This document shows, one piece after another, positions 1-8,057 of a stretch of DNA of 64,000 nucleotides. This DNA is from Campylobacter sp. CCUG 57310 (lineage in GTDB: Bacteria; Campylobacterota; Campylobacteria; Campylobacterales; Campylobacteraceae). Where the stretch lies: contig NZ_CP053845.1 in assembly GCF_013201975.1 (NCBI RefSeq), positions 1,240,001 through 1,304,000 of the forward strand. Reading direction: 5' to 3'. Every line of letters begins with the position of its first letter. Positions within the stretch are counted from its first letter, which is position 1. The notes below the pieces were generated by a model, which was given only the letters and a program-made list of their open reading frames with translations, was not told the origin of the DNA and did not search any database. A program made the translations under genes and the position numbers.

Positions 1-1962
1 AACGATAGCCGAAGTTTGAGCGACATTTATCATCAAATGATAAGCTCCGTCTTTATATTGCACGGCGTCTATTAACTTTTGCTGTGCAGAAGCTTCGATA
101 ATATAAAAATTTAGCCGTCCGCTCTCATCCACATACATCGAAGTTATCGCGCGAGCCAAATTTGAGCGCACATGCTCGATGATCATGTCGATATTTTTGC
201 TAACTTCGACTATATCGCTAAGAGATTCAAGTATGCTAAGCATATCTTTTATAGGAATCGAGTCTTTTAAAAGAGCTTTTAAAACCTTTTGTATAAGCCC
301 GATAGGCGCTATTCTAAGCGTATCTTCAACGATAACGGGATACTCTTTTTTAAGCTTGTCAAGTAGGTTTTGCACCTCTTGACGGGTTAAAAGCTCGGCT
401 GAATTTTGCTTGATAAGCTCGCTCATATGCGTTGATATCACGCTTGCAGGATCAACTATCGTATATCCGCTTAAGATAGCGTCTTCCTTCACGCTTGAAT
501 CAATCCACAGCGCATCAAGCCCAAATGCAGGCTCTTTAGTAGCGATTCCTTCGATAGTATCGCTAACCAGTCCGCTATCCATGGCTAGAAATTTATCCGC
601 GTAAATTTCACCCTGACCTATCACGATGCCCTTTAGCTTAAAGCGATACTCGTTTGGCGGAAGCTGAAGATTATCTCTTATACGAATTTTTGGCATTAAA
701 AAGCCAAGCTGGGTAGCGATATTACGCCGCATAGCACGAATTCTCTCTATCAGATCGTTATCGGCTAGTTTTAGCAATCCATAACCAAGATCAAGCTCTA
801 AAATTTCAAGCTTTAATATATCATTTATCTTCGCTTCCTCTTCGCGCGCTATCTCCTCATCGCTCTTTTTAGGAATTTTTTGAGTAGCGGCTTGCTGAGC
901 GTTTTGCTCTTGCGTGGCCTGTGTTTTTGAAGCCGGCAAGATAGAAATTTTACCCTCTTGCGTCTGCTTCATAACGTATCCGATACCCAAAAAAAGCAGT
1001 CCCATAAAGCCAAGTGAAAGTGTAGGAAGTCCCGGAACCAAAGCAAACATAAACAGTATAAAGCCAACAATCAGCAAAGTTTTGTATTCCCCCAAAAGTT
1101 GAGTTAGCACTCCCTCTGCGAAATTTTCTTCATCTTTACTAGCTCTGGTTATGATGATAGCGGTTGCGGTTGATGTGATGAGTCCCGGAATTTGACTTAC
1201 AAGCCCGTCTCCTATGGTAAGTATAGTGTATGTCTGAGCCGCGCTTGCCATGTCCATATCATGCTGAAAAGCTCCGATCAAAAAGCCGCCGATGATATTT
1301 ATAAGAGTGATGATAATGCCCGCTACGGCGCCACCTTTTATAAATTTAGACGAACCGTCCATCGCTCCGTAGAAATTCGCTTCGGCGATTATTGATTCGC
1401 GCCTTTCGCGCGCTGTTTTTTCATCGATGAGTCCCGCATTAAGATCTGCATCTATAGCCATCTGCTTGCCGGGCATCGCATCAAGAGTAAAGCGAGCCTG
1501 AACTTCCGAAACGCGAGTAGAGCCCTTGGTAACGACCATAAAATTTATAAGCACTAAAATAGTAAAAACGATAATACCGATTACGTAGTTGCCGCCTACG
1601 ACAAACTGCCCAAAGCTTGAAATAATCTCACTAACCGCGTCAGGACCGTTGTGTCCTTCGCTTAATATCATTCTTGTCGTTGCGATATTTAAAGAAAGCC
1701 GAAAGAGCGTAACGATAAGAATTAGCGTCGGAAAGGTGCTAAGGTCGGTAGGTTTTGGTATGTAAACCGAGATTAAAATTATCAAAACCGAGATAGACAA
1801 TGAAAGCGCAAGGAAAAAATCAAGCACCGCACTTGGAAGCGGAACTATGATAATAGCTAAAATCGCCATTATCACACCTACAATCGCTAGACCCTTAAGC
1901 CTTAATATAGGCTCGATAAACGGCGCAACTAAAGTTATGATATTACGTTTTTTTTGAGCCAA
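1..1962 (-). CDS. flhA: Flagellar export apparatus protein FlhA (3' end beyond window)
   Basis: FlhA is the inner-membrane export-gate component of the flagellar type III secretion apparatus. The frame is open from a TTG start at 1962 to base 1, giving 654 residues; relatives are about 700-730, so the last 70 or so cytoplasmic residues lie outside. The N-terminal third holds the multiple membrane segments. The FHIPEP-family signature RVSEVQARFTLDAMPGKQM is present in the cytoplasmic loop, followed by a basic/acidic linker and the start of the cytoplasmic domain. The start is TTG because an in-frame stop lies four codons upstream and no ATG or GTG fits. It sits two bases after the stop of the Rrf2-type gene, so the two are probably co-transcribed. 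The flhA-rrf2-rpsO order matches C. jejuni from memory. Confidence 0.96.
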   Translation of the reverse strand, partial: MAQKKRNIITLVAPFIEPILRLKGLAIVGVIMAILAIIIVPLPSAVLDFFLALSLSISVLIILISVYIPKPTDLSTFPTLILIVTLFRLSLNIATTRMILSEGHNGPDAVSEIISSFGQFVVGGNYVIGIIVFTILVLINFMVVTKGSTRVSEVQARFTLDAMPGKQMAIDADLNAGLIDEKTARERRESIIAEANFYGAMDGSSKFIKGGAVAGIIITLINIIGGFLIGAFQHDMDMASAAQTYTILTIGDGLVSQIPGLITSTATAIIITRASKDEENFAEGVLTQLLGEYKTLLIVGFILFMFALVPGLPTLSLGFMGLLFLGIGYVMKQTQEGKISILPASKTQATQEQNAQQAATQKIPKKSDEEIAREEEAKINDILKLEILELDLGYGLLKLADNDLIERIRAMRRNIATQLGFLMPKIRIRDNLQLPPNEYRFKLKGIVIGQGEIYADKFLAMDSGLVSDTIEGIATKEPAFGLDALWIDSSVKEDAILSGYTIVDPASVISTHMSELIKQNSAELLTRQEVQNLLDKLKKEYPVIVEDTLRIAPIGLIQKVLKALLKDSIPIKDMLSILESLSDIVEVSKNIDMIIEHVRSNLARAITSMYVDESGRLNFYIIEASAQQKLIDAVQYKDGAYHLMINVAQTSAIV

Positions 1963-1964
1963 GG

Positions 1965-2369
1965 CTACTTCTTAATGATGTGTGACAGTTTTATCGTGTC
2001 TAAAAAATCATCGATTTGAATTTGAAGAGTGTTAAACGTCGACCAAATTTTACACATAGCGCCTTGATTGCTAGGGCAATCCTCAAGCGACGAAGAGCAC
2101 TCAAATACTGCTGTTTTGCGCTTTTCCGCGCTTTCAAATATACGCTTAATGCTTATATTTTCAGGAGCATCGGCCAGCAAAAAGCCTCCGTTTGCGCCCT
2201 TAAAAGATATCAAAATTTTCTCTCTGGCAAGTCCTTGTAAAATTTTTGCTAAAAAACTTTTTGAAATTCCAAGCTCGTTTGACATCGTATCGACATCCAC
2301 GGGAGAGTCCTTTTGAGAGATGTATATAAGCGAGAGCAAAGCGTATTCGCTGGCTTTTGTAAAAAGCAC
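1965..2369 (-). CDS. Rrf2-family transcriptional regulator, possible Fe-S sensor
   Basis: A 134-residue winged-helix regulator of the Rrf2/IscR/NsrR family. The N-terminus MLFTKASEYALLSL and the HTH around residues 28-50 (SNELGISKSFLAKIL) are typical. Three cysteines at about 91, 98 and 106 (C-x6-C-x7-C) stand where family members bind an iron-sulfur cluster, so redox, iron or NO sensing is plausible but inferred. It lies two bases upstream of flhA on the same strand and diverges from rpsO. The target is not visible; it may be its own operon, which would link cluster status to flagellar export. Confidence 0.9.
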   Translation of the reverse strand: MLFTKASEYALLSLIYISQKDSPVDVDTMSNELGISKSFLAKILQGLAREKILISFKGANGGFLLADAPENISIKRIFESAEKRKTAVFECSSSLEDCPSNQGAMCKIWSTFNTLQIQIDDFLDTIKLSHIIKK

Positions 2370-2464
2370 AAATTCTCCTTTTTTGGTTGTATTTTATAAA
2401 AAACTATCTGCAAATTTGATTAAATAGTAATTTTTGAGATATTTTAGCAAATTTTTAAATTTTA

Positions 2465-2502
2465 TGATATAATCGGCTTTTTTAATTTCACCAATCAGGA
2501 GG
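2465..2502 (+). promoter_or_regulatory. rpsO promoter and strong ribosome binding site
   Basis: An extended -10 element TGATATAAT lies at 2465-2473, the usual Campylobacter vegetative form, which needs little -35 sequence. A full AGGAGG Shine-Dalgarno follows at 2497-2502, five bases before the ATG at 2508. Transcription should start about 2480, giving a leader of under 30 bases. Confidence 0.75.
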
Positions 2503-2507
2503 TCATT

Positions 2508-2780
2508 ATGGCTTTGGATTCGGCTAAAAAAGCAGAAATAGTTGCGAAATTCGCCAGAAAAGAAAACGACACAGGTTCACCTGAGGTTCAAATAGCGCTC
2601 TTAAGTGCGAGAATTGCTGAGCTTACAGAGCACTTGAAAGTATTTAAGAAGGATTTTTCTTCAAGACTTGGTCTTTTAAAACTAGTCGGTCGTAGAAAAC
2701 GTCTTTTAAAATATCTTAAAAACAAAGACTATACAGCGTATTCAAAACTTATAGCTGAGCTTAATTTAAGAGATAAATAA
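2508..2780 (+). CDS. rpsO: 30S ribosomal protein S15
   Basis: A 90-residue protein of standard S15 length. It is an early-binding small-subunit protein that contacts the central domain of 16S rRNA. Family landmarks are present: the N-terminal [15 protein letters not shown] segment and the C-terminal [18 protein letters not shown] helix. The start follows a consensus AGGAGG at ideal spacing. It is a single-gene transcript with its own promoter and terminator. In C. jejuni ftsK follows nearby; here a small HTH gene and the heat-shock operon follow instead. Confidence 0.98.
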   Translation: MALDSAKKAEIVAKFARKENDTGSPEVQIALLSARIAELTEHLKVFKKDFSSRLGLLKLVGRRKRLLKYLKNKDYTAYSKLIAELNLRDK

Positions 2781-2785
2781 TCAAT

Positions 2786-2812
2786 AAGCCTCTTTTGAGG
2801 CTTTCTTCATTC
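2786..2812 (+). terminator. rpsO intrinsic terminator
   Basis: A perfect 7-bp stem AAGCCTC/GAGGCTT (2786-2792 and 2797-2803) with a TTTT loop is followed by a T-rich tail. It lies six bases after the rpsO stop. Confidence 0.85.
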
Positions 2813-2826
2813 AAAACCTATATATT

Positions 2827-3018
2827 TTATTTTGATCTAAAAACAAGATTCTTTAAATTTATATTTTTATTTACTCCGTTTTTCATTTTATCAAAAAATA
2901 TAACTATCTTTTTATGTGACCACTCATAGATGTTTTTAAATTTTGATCCTCTGTTTGCATAAATTGCCGCAAAAACCTCTTCAAGCTGGGCTCTTTCTTT
3001 TTGTGTTAATCTATCCAT
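2827..3018 (-). CDS. Small hypothetical protein paired with an HTH gene
   Basis: A 63-residue protein I do not recognise. The N-terminal half is charged and helix-prone (MDRLTQKERAQLEEVF) and the C-terminal half is basic with aromatic residues. It has no signal peptide, membrane segment or cysteine. Its start overlaps the end of the upstream HTH gene by 8 bases, so the two are translationally coupled and probably act together. Size and pairing fit a small accessory protein of the regulator, but no toxin family is evident. Confidence 0.55.
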   Translation of the reverse strand: MDRLTQKERAQLEEVFAAIYANRGSKFKNIYEWSHKKIVIFFDKMKNGVNKNINLKNLVFRSK

Positions 3019-3280
3019 CTAAATTTCCTATCAATTTTCTTATTTTTTTAACTACATACACGACATCTTCATCATCAAGCTCACAAAGAAGCTGACACAC
3101 TGCGATAGCGGCTTGAGGCTTTGAAATTCCAAGCTTCCAATCCTGATAAGTTCTCATTGATACTCCAAGGCGTTTTGCCATTTGGGCTTGTGAAATTTTT
3201 TTACCCATATTTTTTGATTCGACAGCATTGTGCAACAAATTAAAAATATCACTTATCTCTACCATTGTGTAATTATACAT
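3011..3280 (-). CDS. Small helix-turn-helix (XRE/Cro-like) DNA-binding protein
   Basis: An 89-residue protein whose middle (about residues 30-60) is a Cro/XRE-type HTH: SQAQMAKRLGVSMRTYQDW, then a short linker KLGISKPQ. The C-terminus is a helical region with a KKIRKLIGNL tail. Two starts are possible, ATG at 3280 or ATG at 3265 (MVEIS). The bases of the first ATG also spell TGTATAAT on the minus strand, a -10 motif; if that is the promoter, translation would begin at 3265 on a nearly leaderless transcript. It is probably an autoregulator of itself and the 63-residue partner. The targets are unknown. Confidence 0.72.
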   Translation of the reverse strand: MYNYTMVEISDIFNLLHNAVESKNMGKKISQAQMAKRLGVSMRTYQDWKLGISKPQAAIAVCQLLCELDDEDVVYVVKKIRKLIGNLDG

Positions 3281-3518
3281 TTTATATTATTAAATATACA
3301 TAAATTATTATAATATAATGAAAATAATTTATATAAAATCTATTTTATATTATATAATATATTTTATTTATATTATTTTATACATTATTTCGTATAAATT
3401 TATTTAAATATATACAAATTTGATAAATCTAATATCCAAAAGACAATACTTTCCTTGTTAATTAAAATATGAGCATATAAGGCTAAAGTTATCTAAATAA
3501 AATCTTTTAATTTAAATA
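3281..3518. other. Very AT-rich intergenic segment between HTH gene and hrcA
   Basis: Bases 3281-3581 hold no gene. Roughly the first 145 bases are almost pure A and T (single G or C bases only), with runs such as TATATTATATAATATATT. The segment contains many TATAAT-like words, so individual promoter calls in it are unreliable. The remainder (3519-3581) is the hrcA control region, listed separately. Confidence 0.8.
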
Positions 3519-3539
3519 CTTGACAATATCTAACTCAAT
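3519..3539 (+). promoter_or_regulatory. HAIR-like element (putative HspR operator)
   Basis: CTTGACA-N7-ACTCAAT matches the HspR inverted repeat consensus CTTGAGT-N7-ACTCAAG at 5/7 and 6/7 positions with exactly the right spacing. It overlaps the -35 hexamer of the hrcA promoter, a position where a bound repressor would block RNA polymerase. HspR is not encoded in this window. HspR control of this operon is known in related species, so the assignment is sequence match plus family knowledge. Confidence 0.6.
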
Positions 3540-3549
3540 ATTGTATAAT
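3520..3549 (+). promoter_or_regulatory. hrcA-grpE-dnaK operon promoter
   Basis: Both hexamers are perfect sigma-70 consensus: TTGACA at 3520-3525 and TATAAT at 3544-3549, with an 18-base spacer. A full -35 is unusual in Campylobacter and fits a strong promoter held down by repressors. A 7-bp inverted repeat ACAATAT/ATATTGT with an 8-base loop (3523-3529 and 3538-3544) also spans the spacer. Transcription should begin about 3556. Confidence 0.85.
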
Positions 3550-3553
3550 GCTT

Positions 3554-3580
3554 CTAGCAATTAAAATAAAAGAGTGCTAA
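3554..3580 (+). promoter_or_regulatory. CIRCE-like element (HrcA operator) with a degenerate left arm
   Basis: The right arm GAGTGCTAA (3572-3580) is perfect. The left arm CTAGCAATT (3554-3562) matches TTAGCACTC at 6 of 9 positions, and the spacer is the standard 9 bases. The element covers the predicted transcription start and the ribosome binding region, ending one base before the hrcA ATG. This is the expected autoregulatory site for HrcA. Confidence 0.8.
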
Positions 3581-3581
3581 T

Positions 3582-4373
3582 ATGATAAAAACCAGCAAGA
3601 GAGATTTGATACTGCAATCTATCATAAAAGCTTATTTGAATGACAATTCACCGATTGGTTCAAGCGAGCTTTGCTCTCGTATGTCAGTAGCGATTCCAGC
3701 TTCGACTATCAGGGTTTATTTTAAAAAACTATCAGATGAAGGAGCCATCACACAGCTTCATATAAGTGGAGGAAGGATACCTACCGCTTCAACTATGAAC
3801 GCATATTGGCAAACTCATCTTAGCTTTGACAAAGGGCTTGAAATTTCAGATGAGTATTTTTTGAAAGAACTCGCCAGAGATTTTGAGATTTATTGTATGA
3901 TTTACGGCAATAAGTATCAAATTTTAGAAGAAATTTTGAACTTAAACGATAGATTTTTAGTTTTAAATTTTAGTAGTGACGAGATTGCTCTTAAATTTGA
4001 TCGTAGAGTCGAGAAATTTTTAAACAATCTTTTAGGAATTAGCTTGGATAGACTTGAGGAGATAGCGTCTCAAGTAGGATTAAACGAGCTTAAAAACAGA
4101 ATCAAAGAGTTAAAGAGGACGAAAATTTATTTTCAGGAAAATGAAAAAATAGTCTTTAGTATGTTTAAAGACGAGAGATTTAAAATGATATTAGATCCCG
4201 GCTTTGAGCGGTTAATGGGCTCAAATTTAGCGTTTTCTCCGCTTTTTGACGACGGATATATCGGTATCAAGCAGGACGTAAAATATCTTGGCGATGAGGC
4301 TAAGATGATTTGTGCGGGAAGCGTTTATACGGATTATGAAAAATTTTTTAACTATATAAAGGATGCGGCATGA
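3582..4373 (+). CDS. hrcA: Heat-inducible transcription repressor HrcA
   Basis: A 263-residue HrcA, shorter than the 340-residue Bacillus form but normal for this group. The N-terminal winged helix (about residues 1-75) includes the IKAYLNDNSPIGSSEL and STIRVYFKKLSDEGAI segments typical of HrcA. The protein binds CIRCE, and GroEL keeps it active, so misfolded protein relieves repression. It is the first gene of the operon and lies directly behind its own operator. Its last four bases overlap the grpE start (ATGA), so translation is coupled. Confidence 0.93.
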   Translation: MIKTSKRDLILQSIIKAYLNDNSPIGSSELCSRMSVAIPASTIRVYFKKLSDEGAITQLHISGGRIPTASTMNAYWQTHLSFDKGLEISDEYFLKELARDFEIYCMIYGNKYQILEEILNLNDRFLVLNFSSDEIALKFDRRVEKFLNNLLGISLDRLEEIASQVGLNELKNRIKELKRTKIYFQENEKIVFSMFKDERFKMILDPGFERLMGSNLAFSPLFDDGYIGIKQDVKYLGDEAKMICAGSVYTDYEKFFNYIKDAA

Positions 4374-4894
4374 GTGAAGAGATAAAAGCACAAGATCTAA
4401 TACCTGATGAAGGTAGCGATGAGAGCATTAGCTTTGGCGATGATAATCTAAAAAATCTTGAACTTCAAAAGCAAATTGATGAGCTAACGGATAAGTATTA
4501 CAGAGCCAATGCTGATTTTGAAAATATCAAAAAACGCTTTGAAAAAGAAAAAGTTGATCTAGTAAATTATGCTAACGAAAAATTTGCAAGAGATCTTTTG
4601 CCGGTGATTGATGCTCTGGAAATGGCGGCGAATTTCAACCCGGAAGGCGATGAATTTGCAGCCAAAATCAAAGAGGGCATCAATATCACCATAGACCAGT
4701 TTAAAAAATGCTTTGAAAAGCACGGCGTAACGGCTATTAGCACGGACGGCGAATTTGATCCGAATGTGCACAATGCCATGATGAGGGTTGAAAGCGATGC
4801 TCACGAAAGCGGTGCGATCGTGCAAGTGATACAAAAAGGCTACCTTATAAACGGTAGAATTTTGCGTCCTGCAATGGTTTCTGTGGCTAAGTGA
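4370..4894 (+). CDS. grpE: DnaK nucleotide exchange factor GrpE
   Basis: A 174-residue GrpE. It has an acidic disordered N-terminus, then a long coiled-coil (about residues 28-80, including KYYRANADFENIKKRFEKE), then the beta-rich DnaK-contact domain ending in GYLINGRILRPAMVSVAK, the GrpE signature region. It releases ADP from DnaK as a homodimer in the cytoplasm. It overlaps hrcA by four bases and precedes dnaK by 131 bases, so HrcA and HspR control should extend to it. Confidence 0.97.
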   Translation: MSEEIKAQDLIPDEGSDESISFGDDNLKNLELQKQIDELTDKYYRANADFENIKKRFEKEKVDLVNYANEKFARDLLPVIDALEMAANFNPEGDEFAAKIKEGINITIDQFKKCFEKHGVTAISTDGEFDPNVHNAMMRVESDAHESGAIVQVIQKGYLINGRILRPAMVSVAK

Positions 4895-5025
4895 TTTAGC
4901 TTAGTGTCAAAGATTAATGCTTAGTTGAAAAACGCGTTAAATTTAAGCTAAAGTTGCGCTAAATTTTAAAAATAGCGAAAATATAAAATAAAATTGAAAT
5001 AAAAATCTAAAATAAAGGAAAAACA

Positions 5026-6909
5026 ATGGGAAAAGTTATAGGAATAGACCTTGGTACGACAAACTCTTGCGTAAGTGTCTATGAGCGAGGTGAGAGCAAG
5101 GTTATACAAAACAAAGAGGGCAAAAACACAACTCCTTCTGTTGTGGCATTTACAGATAAAGGAGAGGTTTTAGTAGGCGACAGCGCAAAACGTCAAGCGG
5201 TTACAAACCCTGAAAAGACCATCTACTCTATAAAAAGAATTATGGGTCTTATGAGCAATGAAGATGCCGCAAAAGAGGCTAAAACTCGCTTGCCATATCA
5301 TGTTGTGGATAGAAACGGTGCTTGCGCTATCGAGATAGCAGGCAAGGTATATACCCCGCAAGAAATTTCGGCTAAAGTCTTAATGAAGCTAAAAGAAGAT
5401 GCAGAAGCGTATCTTGGAGAGAGCGTTGTAGATGCTGTTATAACAGTACCTGCTTACTTTAACGATAGCCAAAGAAAAGCAACAAAAGAAGCAGGCACGA
5501 TAGCGGGACTAAACGTGCTTCGTATCATAAACGAGCCTACGGCAGCCGCTCTTGCATACGGGCTTGACAAAAAAGAGGCTGAAAAAATAGTAGTTTATGA
5601 CCTTGGTGGCGGTACTTTTGACGTAACGGTTCTTGAAACAGGCGATAACGTAGTAGAGGTTCTTTCAACAGGCGGTAATGCGTTCTTGGGAGGCGATGAC
5701 TTTGATAATCGCTTGATAGATTGGCTAGCTGACGAGTTCAAAAAAGAAAACGGAATCGATCTAAAAGGCGATGTAATGGCGCTTCAAAGACTAAAAGAAG
5801 CTGCCGAAAACGCCAAAAAAGAGCTTAGCTCCGCTCAAGAAACAGAGATAAATTTACCATTTATCACAGCTGATGCGACAGGTCCTAAGCACCTTGTAAA
5901 AAAGCTTACAAGAGCAAAATTTGAAAGCATGATCGATGATCTTGTAGGAGAAACGATTAATAAGATTAACGAGGTTGTAAAAGAGGCGGGATTAAACAAA
6001 TCCGAAGTAAAAGAGATTGTTATGGTTGGTGGTTCTACGCGCGTGCCATTAGTTCAAGAAGAGGTTAAAAAGGCTTTCGGCAAAGAGCTAAATAAATCCG
6101 TAAATCCTGATGAAGTGGTTGCCATAGGTGCGGCGATACAAGGTGCGGTTATCAAAGGCGACGTAAAAGACGTATTGCTTCTTGACGTTACTCCGCTAAG
6201 CCTTGGTATCGAAACACTTGGCGGCGTGATGACAAAAATTATAGAAAAAGGCACAACTATACCTGTTAAGAAAAACCAAGTGTTCTCAACAGCCGAAGAT
6301 AATCAAAGTGCAGTTACCATACATGTGCTTCAAGGCGAGAGAGAATTTGGAAGAGATAATAAATCTCTTGGACAATTCAACCTTGAAGGAATCCCACCTG
6401 CACCTCGCGGAGTGCCTCAAATAGAGGTTGAATTTGACATTGACGCAAACGGAATTTTAACTGTTTCAGCTAAAGATAAGGCGACAGGTAAAGCTCAAAA
6501 CATCACGATTTCGGGTTCAAGCGGACTAAGTGATGACGAGATAAACAAGATGGTAAAAGACGCAGAGCTTCATAAAGAAGATGATAAAAAACGCAAAGAG
6601 GCGGTTGAGGCAAGAAATCAAGCCGATTCACTAGCTCACCAAACAGAAAAGAGCCTAAACGAGCTTGGAGATAAAATTTCAGGCGAAGATAGAGCAAATA
6701 TCGAAAGCGCTTTAAATTCGTTAAAAGAGACTCTAAAAGATGAAAACGCAAACAAAGAGCAGATAGACGCTAAAGTAAAGGCGCTTAGCGAAGCAAGCCA
6801 CAAACTAGCAGAAGCGATGTACAAAAAAGATAACGCGCAAGCCAGCGAGCAAAGCGGCGGAGCAAACAAGAAAAAAGATGACGATGTAATCGATGCCGAA
6901 GTTGAATAA
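5026..6909 (+). CDS. dnaK: Chaperone DnaK (Hsp70)
   Basis: A 627-residue Hsp70. The ATPase domain holds [13 protein letters not shown] at the N-terminus, [14 protein letters not shown] near residue 190 and [11 protein letters not shown] near residue 330. The substrate-binding beta domain and helical lid follow, ending in an acidic tail with [10 protein letters not shown]. It folds and protects cytoplasmic proteins with GrpE; dnaJ is not in the window. A clear AAAGGA site precedes the ATG. A strong hairpin closes the operon. Confidence 0.99.
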   Translation: MGKVIGIDLGTTNSCVSVYERGESKVIQNKEGKNTTPSVVAFTDKGEVLVGDSAKRQAVTNPEKTIYSIKRIMGLMSNEDAAKEAKTRLPYHVVDRNGACAIEIAGKVYTPQEISAKVLMKLKEDAEAYLGESVVDAVITVPAYFNDSQRKATKEAGTIAGLNVLRIINEPTAAALAYGLDKKEAEKIVVYDLGGGTFDVTVLETGDNVVEVLSTGGNAFLGGDDFDNRLIDWLADEFKKENGIDLKGDVMALQRLKEAAENAKKELSSAQETEINLPFITADATGPKHLVKKLTRAKFESMIDDLVGETINKINEVVKEAGLNKSEVKEIVMVGGSTRVPLVQEEVKKAFGKELNKSVNPDEVVAIGAAIQGAVIKGDVKDVLLLDVTPLSLGIETLGGVMTKIIEKGTTIPVKKNQVFSTAEDNQSAVTIHVLQGEREFGRDNKSLGQFNLEGIPPAPRGVPQIEVEFDIDANGILTVSAKDKATGKAQNITISGSSGLSDDEINKMVKDAELHKEDDKKRKEAVEARNQADSLAHQTEKSLNELGDKISGEDRANIESALNSLKETLKDENANKEQIDAKVKALSEASHKLAEAMYKKDNAQASEQSGGANKKKDDDVIDAEVE

Positions 6910-6914
6910 TATAG

Positions 6915-6946
6915 AAATTTAAGGGGTGGTTTCGCCCCTTAAATTT
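6915..6946 (+). terminator. dnaK terminator hairpin
   Basis: A perfect 12-bp stem AAATTTAAGGGG/CCCCTTAAATTT (6915-6926 and 6935-6946) with an 8-base loop begins five bases after the dnaK stop. The symmetric A/T ends would let it act in either direction. Confidence 0.88.
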
Positions 6947-6985
6947 TATCTCAGCTCATGCAAACCACAAATTCTTTCAAATAAG

Positions 6986-7022
6986 TTTTACATCGATTAA
7001 GTAAAAGTTAATCGATGTAAAA
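6986..7022. repeat. Perfect 15-bp inverted repeat
   Basis: TTTTACATCGATTAA (6986-7000) and its exact reverse complement (7008-7022) flank a 7-base spacer GTAAAAG. There is no strong T-run on either side, so it is not a textbook terminator. The right arm contains the stop and last codons of the small minus-strand ORF at 7008-7145. It could be that ORF's transcript end, a regulator site, or a transposition remnant. Confidence 0.7.
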
Positions 7023-7145
7023 TCTAGCAATATACATCTGGCTGCTCTTATCCGCATAAACAAACGGCTTGATTTCCAAGATCACCATAAGCTTTTTTCT
7101 TAAGCCTGTTACAAGTTGCACTTGCTCTCGCAACATAAAACTCAT
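7008..7145 (-). CDS. Possible 45-residue small protein
   Basis: ATG at 7145 is preceded by AGGAG with a five-base spacer, a good ribosome binding site. The frame runs 45 codons to a TAA at 7008-7010 inside a perfect inverted repeat. The product begins MSFMLREQVQLVTGLRKK and contains VILEIKPFVYADKSSQMYI. It has no signal peptide or recognised domain. It may be a true small protein or the remnant of a longer gene. It is the only coding candidate in the 372-base gap between dnaK and flaC; the rest of that gap (7146-7241) shows nothing definite. Confidence 0.4.
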   Translation of the reverse strand: MSFMLREQVQLVTGLRKKLMVILEIKPFVYADKSSQMYIARFYID

Positions 7146-7241
7146 CAGAGCTCCTAACTTGAAAAAAGTGTTTTACGAGCGGCATACTATGCAAAACCGA
7201 TACGCTTTTATAATCAGAATTTTATAGATGATATGAAGCAG

Positions 7242-7282
7242 AAATTTAAAAAATGGAGAGTTTAAACCCTCCATTTAAATTT
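7242..7282 (-). terminator. flaC terminator hairpin
   Basis: CTCCATTTAAATTT (7269-7282) pairs with AAATTTAAA(AAA)TGGAG (7242-7258), leaving a three-base bulge and a 10-base loop. It begins at the flaC stop codon on the minus strand and runs into A/T-rich sequence. Confidence 0.7.
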
Positions 7283-8034
7283 TATCCAAGTAGCCTTGCA
7301 ACTTGATTTTGTAAATTTGAAGTATTGTGAATTTGAGCGAATATAGAAGCGTTAAGCTTGATAGTGTTTGAATTCAAAGAGCCGATGTTTTTTGCTAAAT
7401 CATCGTTTAATAAATTAGCTTCGCTTGCTCTTAGCGCGGTGTTTTTAGCCAAACCTGCGTTTATGCTTGAAAAAATTCCGTTTTGAGTAGAGCCTATCTC
7501 GGAGCGAAGAGAGTTGATCGAAGATATAAAATCAACCACGCTTTGCTGATCGTTTATATCCAAATTCTTTAAATTCACACTCGATAAATTCACGCTTGCG
7601 GTTTTATCTCCCGTAAAAAAGCTCAAATTTTCAGAAAATATATTTTTACCGTTAAAGCTAGCTTGCGTGATACTATCTTGCATGGATCGCGTAAGAGCAT
7701 TTGCTTCTCGGGTTAGCATATTTCTTTGATCTTGATTTAGTATAGGGCTATTCATTTTAACGGATAGTTCATTTATCCTATCGGCACTTTTGGTTATGTT
7801 TTCAAGCGTAGAATCCGCTATCTGAAGTATCGCGATAGCGTCGTTTGCATTAGCTATACCCTGCTCTAAAGCCGAACTTTGGCTTCTTAAATTATCCGCT
7901 ATAATCAAATTCGCACTGTCCTCGCCGCTTATGGCACGGTTTGCCGCTATGTTGTTTAGGGCTTTTTGAGTCGCGTTTTTTGCTTGATCCAGATACTGAT
8001 TTTGAGTGCTTGCAAAATTATTTCCAAGTTTCAT
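7282..8034 (-). CDS. flaC: Flagellin-like secreted protein FlaC
   Basis: A 250-residue flagellin homologue with only the conserved terminal regions. The N-terminal coiled D0/D1 part contains AISGEDSANLIIADNLRSQ and NDAIAILQIADSTL; the C-terminal part contains SLRSEIGSTQNGI and ends NLQNQVARLLG. The surface-exposed D2/D3 domains of filament flagellins are absent. Length and sequence match C. jejuni FlaC (about 249 residues), which leaves the cell through the flagellar export channel and reaches host cells rather than forming the main filament. An AGGAG site lies eight bases before the ATG. It sits just downstream of hisD, probably with its own promoter. Confidence 0.9.
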   Translation of the reverse strand: MKLGNNFASTQNQYLDQAKNATQKALNNIAANRAISGEDSANLIIADNLRSQSSALEQGIANANDAIAILQIADSTLENITKSADRINELSVKMNSPILNQDQRNMLTREANALTRSMQDSITQASFNGKNIFSENLSFFTGDKTASVNLSSVNLKNLDINDQQSVVDFISSINSLRSEIGSTQNGIFSSINAGLAKNTALRASEANLLNDDLAKNIGSLNSNTIKLNASIFAQIHNTSNLQNQVARLLG

Positions 8035-8057
8035 ACAAATCTCCTATTTTTTTACTC

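Noticed and set aside
2827-3280. Toxin-antitoxin module
   Set aside because: The HTH protein could be an antitoxin, but the 63-residue partner has no known toxin motif and the gene order alone is not enough.
3281-3518. Multiple TATAAT-like promoters
   Set aside because: In a stretch that is nearly all A and T such words occur by chance.
7282-8034. Main filament flagellin (FlaA/FlaB)
   Set aside because: At 250 residues it lacks the central D2/D3 region and matches FlaC instead.
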